Positions 1 to 5,099 of a stretch of DNA of 5,699 bases are shown here, one piece after another. Where the stretch lies: NCBI GenBank assembly GCA_002435335.1, contig DJMI01000066.1, positions 1 through 5,699 on the forward strand. Reading direction: 5' to 3'. Position 1 is the first letter of the stretch; each line of letters opens with the position of its first letter. Below the pieces are notes generated by a model, which was not told where the DNA came from, ran no database searches, and was given only the letters and a program-made list of their open reading frames with translations. The translations under genes and the position numbers were made by a program. This DNA is from Nitrosomonas sp. UBA6494 (GTDB taxonomy: Bacteria; Pseudomonadota; Gammaproteobacteria; Burkholderiales; Nitrosomonadaceae).

Positions 1-1
1 C

Positions 2-211
2 TACACCACCAATGCCATTGAGTCAGTAAACATGTCACTGCGCAAGGTTACCAAAAATAGGGGATCATTCCCCAGCGATGAAGCTTTGCTATAATTGTTC
101 TATCTGGCGTTGATGAACATCAGCCAGAAATGGACCATGCCTCTGTTAAACTGGAAAGCCGCTCTCAACAGGTTTACCATTATGTTCGAGGAGCGAATGC
201 CTATCCATTGA
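2..211 (+). pseudogene. IS256-family transposase, C-terminal fragment with an in-frame stop
   Basis: Reading from base 2, the frame gives YTTNAIESVNMSLRKVTKNR followed by GSFPSDEALL. This is the conserved C-terminal signature of IS256/Mutator transposases, which usually reads YTTNAIESLN..LRK..K.RG.FP.DEA. It includes the Glu of NAIES, which corresponds to the last acidic residue of the DDE catalytic triad. A TAA follows at 92-94. The same frame then continues as LFYLALMNISQKWTMPLLNW and on through ALNRFTIMFEERMP to TGA at 209-211, exactly as in intact family members. Relatives commonly have a lysine at the stop position, so a single AAA-to-TAA change would explain it. The 5' part lies outside the window. 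The copy is probably dead, since the stop removes about 38 residues after the catalytic region, although some activity cannot be excluded. Family assignment is firm. Confidence 0.85.
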
Positions 212-927
212 CCATAACACCGTTTACACAAAATTCGGGACACCCTCGCTCTCGGCATGTCATCGTAAAATTCAGCGAGCCGGAAGAAACCCCTGTCAGC
301 GAGCGCTGGCGTGATTTGTTACTGGCTGAACATATCGCCCTCGATACGCTACGCCGAGCCGGAATCGCTGCCGCCAGAACACGAATCCTGGATCACAATG
401 GCCAACGCTTCCTCGAAACAGAACGTTTCGACCGTTATGGCAGCCTGGGACGGTGCGCACTGATTTCATTGGCAGCACTGGACGCCGAATTTGCCGGGAT
501 CGGCACAGGCGGCTGGCCGGTTATTACCCGCCGTCTTGCCACCGATGGCCATATCCAGGTGGAAGCAGCCAATAACTCGGATTTGCTATGGGCTTTCGGA
601 ACACTGATCGGCAATACCGACATGCACAGCGGTAATCTGTCATTCTTTTCGGAACACGGACGCCCTTACGGCATCGCACCAGCTTATGACATGACGCCGA
701 TGGCATTTGCTCCACGTAGCGGCGGCGGATTACCCGATACTATTCCTGAAGCAAACATTCACGCCAGCGTCGCCAATAAAACTTGGAAAACCGCTGAACA
801 ACTGGCACGCTCATTCCTCGCCCGCATAATCGTAACCACAGAATTCAGTCACCGATTCGAACCCTGCATTTCTGCGCTTAAACATCACATCGCAACTGCC
901 AGCGCCAAGATTGAGCGATTGGAGTAG
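130..927 (+). pseudogene. HipA-family kinase of the YjjJ type, 5' part lost to an IS insertion
   Basis: The open frame from ATG 130 gives 265 residues. The first 39 are IS256 DNA read in a non-transposase frame; homology to HipA-type Ser/Thr kinases begins near residue 41. Visible motifs, compared with E. coli HipA, are VIVKF with the ATP-binding lysine (Lys47), ETERFDR (residues 96-102), the catalytic loop GNTDMHSGN (161-169, Asp164) and the metal-binding Asp187 in PAYDM. The stretch PMAFAPRSGGGLPD is characteristic of YjjJ homologues. YjjJ proteins are about 440 residues long, so roughly 170 N-terminal residues are missing, including the Gly-rich/Ser loop region. No Shine-Dalgarno sequence precedes ATG 130, and no HipB-like antitoxin gene is visible. 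I read this as a gene remnant with an accidental chimeric start, though the downstream half has no stops or frameshifts and the insertion may be recent. Confidence 0.8.
223..247 (+). repeat. Putative terminal inverted repeat of the IS256-family element
   Basis: The sequence tttacacaaaattcgggaca plus ccctc lies 11 bases after the transposase stop and directly abuts recognisable hipA-type coding DNA. Its complement resembles the left ends of IS256-family elements known to me. The partner repeat would be upstream of the window, so inversion cannot be verified here. Confidence 0.6.
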
Positions 928-939
928 AAGACTGAATTT

Positions 940-1107
940 CTAGAAGTCTGTCGAACTTAAGCGATCGTAGCAAGCCGAGTGGGAAAGAGAGTGCAGATTT
1001 TCTCAATTTTGAGGCGCATAGTTAATCTATGTAACGAAAAATTGAGGAAATATGAACCGCTATCCCTTTGACGTAGTAGATTAGTCTTAAGTCCGACAGA
1101 TTCCTAG
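940..1107. repeat. MITE-like palindromic repeat flanked by CTAG
   Basis: A 168-base non-coding unit with nested inverted repeats. The outer arms are 940-961 and 1084-1107; the core tctgtcgaacttaag pairs with cttaagtccgacaga, with three mismatches over about 22 bases. The middle arms are 997-1010 (attttctcaatttt) and 1038-1051 (aaaattgaggaaat), with one mismatch. The centre is catag-ttaat-ctatg at 1017-1031. CTAG stands at both outer edges (940-943 and 1104-1107). CTAG fits the short YTAR-type target duplications of IS5-family elements, but because CTAG is itself palindromic it may equally be part of the arms. No transposase is encoded. The unit fills the gap between two convergent genes and ends two bases from the hslO stop codon, so its transcript could fold into a hairpin that ends transcription from either side. 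Classification as a MITE is inferred; the copy number is unknown. Confidence 0.7.
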
Positions 1108-1109
1108 GT

Positions 1110-1964
1110 TTAATGCACTGTCGGCCCCGCTTCGCGAAATATCGCATCGACTGCCAGCGCGTCCAATCGGTATTCACGGTTGCAGATGTCGTCGTTGACG
1201 ATGACTTCGCCGAATTCTTTGAGGATTGAATCGACTTCTTCGCGACCCAGCGAACGTAGCATAGCGTAGATTTTGGCGGGGTCTTCCTTGCAACCGTAGT
1301 GGACGGGTTGCGGATCGAAAATACGGATGGTTTCCTCGTAAAACAGTCGCATCAATATTTGTTCCGCGTTTAGGTCAAACAGTTTGTGATCGTAAACAGT
1401 GGCGGCCAGCGCTTCGGCACGCGCCCAGCCGTCGGGGTCTACGAGGTCTGCGTTGGGGAGTTTTTGCAGCAACAGACCGAAAACAGCGTGATGTTCGGTG
1501 ATCAAAAACAAGCGCGACGGCAGTTGTTCGGATTGATGAAAGTAATGTTCGAAGATTGCTGCGATGCTGTTGCCTTCCAGCGGAACGATGCTTTGGTAAC
1601 TTTCACGCATTGATGGCATGTCGAGTGTGAGCAGCAACCGACCATTGCCAAGCAAATCGGGTACCGGCTTTGCCGCAACCAGGGAATCGCATTTCGCCAT
1701 ACCCCGCAGGCACAGGTCTTCGGTGCAATCGAGCACCAGCATTGATATTGGGCCATTCCCGGTGAGCTGAATGGTCAGCCGACCGGTTTGCTTGAGGTTT
1801 TCACCCAGCAATAGTGTAATCGCACTCATTTCTCCGAGCAGTTGTGTCACCGGCTGCGGATAGTTACGTCCGTCGGTCATTTGTTGCCAAATCGAATCGA
1901 GGTGCACCACTGCACCGCGAATGTCCAAGTTTTCCAGCAGGAAGCGCTGCACGTAGTTGTTCAT
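1110..1964 (-). CDS. hslO: Hsp33 family redox-regulated holdase chaperone, with a reduced cysteine set
   Basis: The 284-residue length is usual for Hsp33, a cytosolic ATP-independent chaperone that binds unfolding proteins under oxidative stress. Family features include FLLENLDIRGAVVHLDSIW near the N-terminus, YPQPVTQLLGEM (35-46), NLKQTGRLTIQ (56-66), YQSIVPLEGNSIAAIFEHYF (123-142), SEQLPSRLFL (145-154) and the linker stretch AMLRSLGREEV (234-244). The C-terminal redox switch normally holds four zinc ligands as CxC and CxxC. Here the corresponding segments read VHYGCKED (only Cys225) and VNDDICNREY (only Cys261), so the first cysteine of each pair is absent. Other cysteines are at 80, 85 and 92. 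ATG 1964 gives the expected N-terminus; the Shine-Dalgarno sequence is weak (aaaag). A -10 box lies 28 bases upstream. Identity is secure, but whether redox switching survives is open. Confidence 0.96.
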   Translation of the reverse strand: MNNYVQRFLLENLDIRGAVVHLDSIWQQMTDGRNYPQPVTQLLGEMSAITLLLGENLKQTGRLTIQLTGNGPISMLVLDCTEDLCLRGMAKCDSLVAAKPVPDLLGNGRLLLTLDMPSMRESYQSIVPLEGNSIAAIFEHYFHQSEQLPSRLFLITEHHAVFGLLLQKLPNADLVDPDGWARAEALAATVYDHKLFDLNAEQILMRLFYEETIRIFDPQPVHYGCKEDPAKIYAMLRSLGREEVDSILKEFGEVIVNDDICNREYRLDALAVDAIFREAGPTVH

Positions 1965-1992
1965 AATTAACTTTTAATATCGAAAGGCTATT

Positions 1993-1998
1993 ATTATA
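1993..1998 (-). promoter_or_regulatory. Probable -10 box of the hslO promoter
   Basis: On the minus strand this reads TATAAT, a perfect sigma-70 -10 hexamer. It would start transcription near 1986 and leave a leader of about 20 bases before the hslO ATG. No convincing -35 hexamer sits at 16-18 bases; the nearest TTGATT is only 13 bases away. The -10 call is therefore stronger than the promoter as a whole. Confidence 0.5.
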
Positions 1999-2023
1999 CC
2001 GGCTAACAGGAAATCAAATACTC

Positions 2024-2170
2024 ATGGAAAGTTCAACAGACGCTCAAGGATCAGCTGTAAAACCATCTGCATCGCCGCTGCAATATCAGAAACAAGCTCA
2101 AAATGCTCATTTATTCCACATAGCCGGCCTGAATTTTCATGTAAATTATAGACAATTGGATCTCAAGTAA
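2024..2170 (+). CDS. Possible small protein of 48 residues, function unknown
   Basis: An ATG-to-TAA frame encodes 48 residues, starting MESSTDAQGSAVKPSASPLQ and ending NYRQLDLK. It is polar and Gln/Ser/Ala-rich in the first half, with no membrane segment, signal peptide, cysteine or familiar motif. An AGGA sits 12 bases before the ATG, farther than the usual 5-9. It lies divergent to hslO and ends 26 bases before the histidine-kinase start, so it could be a leader gene of that transcript. I do not recognise it. In 232 bases of intergenic DNA a frame this long may arise by chance; its composition does look protein-like. Confidence 0.3.
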   Translation: MESSTDAQGSAVKPSASPLQYQKQAQNAHLFHIAGLNFHVNYRQLDLK

Positions 2171-2196
2171 TTTTTATCAGCATAAAACAGCGTACT

Positions 2197-3231
2197 ATGA
2201 AAATTTCATCCGGTCCTGCATGGATCGCGCTCACGGTTACTCTTTTCCTTTTGCTCATAGTGGTCGCGCTTGGAAAACTGGAGCAAGCACGATTTCAGAA
2301 AGATTTGCACGCCGAAGTGGTAGATCAATTGAGTCAAGTGCGCTCGCGCTTGGAATCCGAAGTCAATGCCAATCTTTATCTGAATAGAGGATTGGTCAGC
2401 TTGGTGAAAGCTTATCCCCATTTTACCGAAGCGGAGTTCATGATCATCGGCGAAGAGTTGTTACGTGGCAGAACCAGTGTCCGCAATATCGGCTTGGCGC
2501 CTGATAATGTGTTAAACCACATATTCCCGGTCGAAGGTAATGAAATGGCAATCGGCCTGGTCTATCGCGACAATCCCGATCAATGGCCACCAGTCGAACG
2601 CGCTATGCTGTCACGGAAAACCGTTATTTCAGGACCGTTGAAATTGGTGGAGGGTAATCTCGCATTCATCAGTTTGACACCTATCTGGATTAACATGCCG
2701 GGTAGTCAAGAAGAAAGCTACTGGGGAGTGGCCAGTCTTGTCATCAACGCTGACACGCTTTTTACCAATGCCGGCATTGCTCATGGTGAGCAGCGTAGCA
2801 TTGCGTTAGCAATACGCGGCGCGGACGGTTCCGGCCAGGAGGGAGCGGTATTTTTTGGCGAAGCTTCGCTGTTTGATCAACAACCGGTCACGATGGAAGT
2901 TTTTCTTCCCAACGGCACTTGGCAACTTGGCGCGATACCGAAAGACGGCTGGGTACAATCCTCGAGATTATTCGATTGGCTATGGATGGGCGGTATTACC
3001 GCTTCAGTGGCAATTGGGTTGCTGGTATGGTTTTGGATGACCGCACAGAGCCGGCACACACAAATGTTGATGGAGGCAAAGCAAGCAGCGGAAAAAGCCA
3101 ATCGCGCCAAATCGGAATTCCTATCCCGCATGAGCCACGAATTACGTACACCATTAAACGCCATCCTGGGCTTCGGGCAACTGTTGGATTCGGGTATAGA
3201 CGCATCGCGCAGCACAGATAAGCAGATCTGA
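2197..3231 (+). CDS. CHASE-domain sensor histidine kinase, N-terminal half (sensor and phosphoacceptor helix)
   Basis: The 344 residues form the sensory front of a hybrid histidine kinase. A membrane segment at about residues 8-26 is followed by a periplasmic CHASE domain (about 45-240), recognised from RLESEVNANLYLNRGL, VRNIGLAPDNVLNHIFPVEG, IGLVYRDNPDQWPPVERAM and TVISGPLKLVEG. A second membrane segment lies at about 259-282, then a coiled stretch KQAAEKANRAKSEFLSRM. The H box SHELRTPLN follows, with phosphoacceptor His314. The protein stops (TGA 3229-3231) after the first dimerisation helix; the second helix, ATPase and receiver continue in another frame eight bases later. Normal family members are one continuous chain, so this is probably the 5' part of a frameshifted gene. 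The start at ATG 2197 suits the membrane segment but has no clear Shine-Dalgarno sequence. CHASE domains sense small extracellular ligands; which one is unknown here. Confidence 0.88.
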   Translation: MKISSGPAWIALTVTLFLLLIVVALGKLEQARFQKDLHAEVVDQLSQVRSRLESEVNANLYLNRGLVSLVKAYPHFTEAEFMIIGEELLRGRTSVRNIGLAPDNVLNHIFPVEGNEMAIGLVYRDNPDQWPPVERAMLSRKTVISGPLKLVEGNLAFISLTPIWINMPGSQEESYWGVASLVINADTLFTNAGIAHGEQRSIALAIRGADGSGQEGAVFFGEASLFDQQPVTMEVFLPNGTWQLGAIPKDGWVQSSRLFDWLWMGGITASVAIGLLVWFWMTAQSRHTQMLMEAKQAAEKANRAKSEFLSRMSHELRTPLNAILGFGQLLDSGIDASRSTDKQI

Positions 3232-3239
3232 AGCATATT

Positions 3240-4223
3240 ATGAACAGCGGCCATCACTTGCTCTCGCTGATCAATGAAGTACTGGATCTGGCAAGAATTG
3301 ATGCAGGAAAATTTGAATTGAAGCTGGAGCAGATCAATGTACCGGAAGTACTTGATGAATGCTTATTACTTGTGCAGCCACTGGCGAATACACACAACAT
3401 TGCAGTATCGATTGAGCGCTCCGATGACAAGCTGTTTGTATGGGGCGATCCTAAGTGTTTGAAACAAATAATTCTGAATCTGATATCAAATGCCATAAAA
3501 TATAATCGCAAAGGCGGCAGCGTTACCGTTGCTTACCGAAAAACGATCGATGGAAGAATCAGATTGTCGGTGACCGATACCGGTGCAGGTATTCCAAAGG
3601 AAAAATGGGAACAGCTTTTTCAGCCATTTAGCCGCCTTGGCGCCGAAAACAGTCAAATCGAAGGCACAGGAATCGGTCTGGCTATTTCCAAGAATCTGGT
3701 AGAAGCAATGAATGGCAGCATTGGGTTTGAAAGTACTGCCGAAGTTGGCTCCGAGTTTTGGATCAAGTTGCCCCAGACATTCGAACATATTGAGCAACCT
3801 TACATGCTCGAAGAAAAACAAGCTGAAGTTATTACCAGAAAGGCTGGCAGGAAAGGAAAAATTCTTTATATTGAAGACAATATTTTCAATCAAGAACTAA
3901 TGAAGGAATGTATGTCGTTGTTGTTCCCTGATATACAATTGTTCATGGAAACAACCGCCGAGCTTGGTTTGGCAACCGCTGAGAAAGAGCTGCCTCAGCT
4001 TATTTTGATGGACATCAATCTGCCTGGTATGAGCGGTATCGAAGCTTTACGCATCATCCGCAAGCACGACAAACTGGCGAAAACGCCGGTTATCGCATTA
4101 AGTGCGGCTGCAATGATTGAAGATATTGAAATAAGCATGAATGCTGGGTTTGATGCATATATCACTAAGCCATTCGATATTCAGAACATCAAGCAAGTAA
4201 TCGAAAAGACTCTTGAACAATGA
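3240..4223 (+). CDS. Hybrid histidine kinase, C-terminal half (HATPase and receiver)
   Basis: The 327 residues continue the kinase begun upstream. The order is second dimerisation helix (HHLLSLINEVLDLARIDAGK, 5-24), N box QIILNLISNAIKYN (76-89, Asn84), G1 box DTGAGI (113-118), G2 box GTGIGLAI (142-149), then a receiver domain from about 206 to 325. The receiver keeps its acidic pair Glu212/Asp213, phosphoacceptor Asp258 in LILMDINLPGMSG, Ser288 and Lys310 in ITKPF. All catalytic residues are intact. No DNA-binding output domain follows, so phosphate would pass on to another protein or act by contact. ATG 3240 may be an accidental start: the frame is the expected continuation with one base missing upstream. 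A weak tgaag six bases before the ATG overlaps the preceding stop, so translational restart is possible. The stop codon region overlaps or abuts the channel gene downstream. Confidence 0.88.
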   Translation: MNSGHHLLSLINEVLDLARIDAGKFELKLEQINVPEVLDECLLLVQPLANTHNIAVSIERSDDKLFVWGDPKCLKQIILNLISNAIKYNRKGGSVTVAYRKTIDGRIRLSVTDTGAGIPKEKWEQLFQPFSRLGAENSQIEGTGIGLAISKNLVEAMNGSIGFESTAEVGSEFWIKLPQTFEHIEQPYMLEEKQAEVITRKAGRKGKILYIEDNIFNQELMKECMSLLFPDIQLFMETTAELGLATAEKELPQLILMDINLPGMSGIEALRIIRKHDKLAKTPVIALSAAAMIEDIEISMNAGFDAYITKPFDIQNIKQVIEKTLEQ

Positions 4224-4233
4224 GTGTACTCGG

Positions 4234-5088
4234 ATGCATTGCTACAGCTTATCGGCTGAAACGACTCAAGATACGACATATTATTCGTTGATACTGACAA
4301 GCGATCAACAACAGCGAGCCTGCAAAGCACCGCGACAACGTTTATCTTGGTTGTTCGGTTTGGTTTTGTTGCAGATTTCAACAAATTCTTTCGGTTTCGA
4401 TTGGAGCATTACGGAACTGCATTATCAATACGGCAGATTGAAACAACCGTTTTTACAGCAACCGGAAGCCAACACATCGGTGATGACTTTTCAACATATC
4501 AACGGCTGGCGCTATGGCAACAATTTCCTGTTCTTCGATACCTTGATGCCGCATCAAGGAAAAATGGATTATTACGGTGAATATTACGGCAGTCTTAGCT
4601 TGAGCAAGTTAACCGGCGTTAATCTTGCCGTCGGTCCGATCAAGGATATCGGGTTACTGATGGGGGTTAACTGGGCGCCAACTCCGGGTATGGTGAAGTA
4701 TTTGCCGGGTCTACGAGTTTCCTGGGATTTGCCGGGTTTTACATTTTTAAACGCGGACATCACTGCGTATGTCGATTACAGTGATCGCAACATCAAAGAA
4801 AACGACAGCTTCATGATCGATATCAACGGCCAGTACCCGTTCAAACTGTTCAATGCCAACTTTAGCATCGAAGGCCACGCCGAATATATCGGTGAACGCC
4901 GCAATCAATTCGGACAAGTCCATGCGTGGTTCTTTAGTCAAATACAAGTACGCTATGACATCGGCGAATTGTTGCTAAAGAAATCAAAGAAAGTCTTTAT
5001 CGGTACCGAGTGGCAGTATTGGAGCCACAAATTGGGATCCAACGTAGAAGAAAACGTCGCGCAAGCTTTACTGGTATGGCGGTTGTAG
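4234..5088 (+). CDS. Tsx/OmpK-like outer-membrane channel protein
   Basis: From residue FDWSITELHYQYGRL onward the protein resembles the nucleoside-specific channel (Tsx/OmpK) superfamily: a small beta-barrel with alternating aromatic strands such as TSVMTFQHINGWRYGNNFLFF, VGPIKDIGLLMGVNWAP and VFIGTEWQYWSHKLG, ending NVAQALLVWRL. A hydrophobic signal core (LSWLFGLVLLQ) precedes a likely cleavage site after NSFG, so the mature barrel is about 230 residues in the outer membrane. The final residue is Leu rather than the usual Phe/Trp. The start is unclear. ATG 4234 gives 284 residues with a 37-residue region ahead of the signal core. TTG 4213 in the same frame would overlap the kinase stop by 11 bases. 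Neither has a good Shine-Dalgarno sequence. Tsx carries nucleosides in enterobacteria; the substrate here is not shown. It may be co-transcribed with the kinase. Confidence 0.82.
   Translation: MHCYSLSAETTQDTTYYSLILTSDQQQRACKAPRQRLSWLFGLVLLQISTNSFGFDWSITELHYQYGRLKQPFLQQPEANTSVMTFQHINGWRYGNNFLFFDTLMPHQGKMDYYGEYYGSLSLSKLTGVNLAVGPIKDIGLLMGVNWAPTPGMVKYLPGLRVSWDLPGFTFLNADITAYVDYSDRNIKENDSFMIDINGQYPFKLFNANFSIEGHAEYIGERRNQFGQVHAWFFSQIQVRYDIGELLLKKSKKVFIGTEWQYWSHKLGSNVEENVAQALLVWRL
4256..4284 (+). promoter_or_regulatory. Weak candidate sigma-70 promoter ahead of the channel signal peptide
   Basis: CTGAAA (4256-4261, four of six to consensus) and TATTAT (4279-4284, five of six) are separated by exactly 17 bases. 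It falls after ATG 4234, so if used it would need a later start, and only TTG codons at 4288 and 4351 are available in frame. It could be chance in AT-rich DNA. Confidence 0.2.
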
Positions 5089-5099
5089 TTTTAGTTGTT

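Larger units (their letters stand above)
1..247 (+). mobile_element. Right end of an IS256-family insertion sequence
   Basis: The stretch contains the C-terminus of a Mutator/IS256-type transposase, followed about a dozen bases after its stop by a sequence that looks like the terminal inverted repeat (bases 223-247, beginning tttacacaaaattcgggaca and ending in ccctc). Many IS256-family elements begin with the complement of this, GAGGGTGTCC...TTTTGTGTAAA. Right after it the DNA becomes recognisable yjjJ/hipA coding sequence, so the element boundary is placed at about 247. The left end lies outside the window, so the target duplication cannot be checked here. If the family's usual 8-9 bp duplication applies, the copy on this side should start at about 248 (gctctcgg). 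The exact boundary is uncertain by a few bases. Confidence 0.8.

Noticed and set aside
130..927. A complete HipA toxin-antitoxin module
   Set aside because: The N-terminal part of the kinase is missing, no HipB-like helix-turn-helix antitoxin gene is visible, and YjjJ-type proteins are not typically paired with one.
1052..1084. Short frame MNRYPFDVVD within the palindromic element, resembling the start of IS5-type transposases
   Set aside because: It is only ten codons, points outward toward the near end of the element, and leaves no room for a transposase. The similarity is probably chance.
1958..1994. A plus-strand promoter (TATTAT at 1989-1994) for the small ORF and kinase
   Set aside because: TATTAT overlaps the minus-strand TATAAT, and the nearest TTG-containing -35 candidate is about 25 bases away, so it is too weak to call.
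3211..3240. Programmed -1 ribosomal frameshifting joining the kinase halves
   Set aside because: No X XXY YYZ heptamer or homopolymer lies in the narrow interval where the shift would have to occur.
2877..3257. A 126-codon minus-strand reading frame
   Set aside because: It lies opposite the conserved kinase coding sequence and has no recognisable motif, so it is a shadow of the plus-strand gene.
3486..3893. A 135-codon minus-strand reading frame
   Set aside because: It is opposite the HATPase and receiver coding region with their catalytic motifs on the plus strand, so it is a shadow frame.
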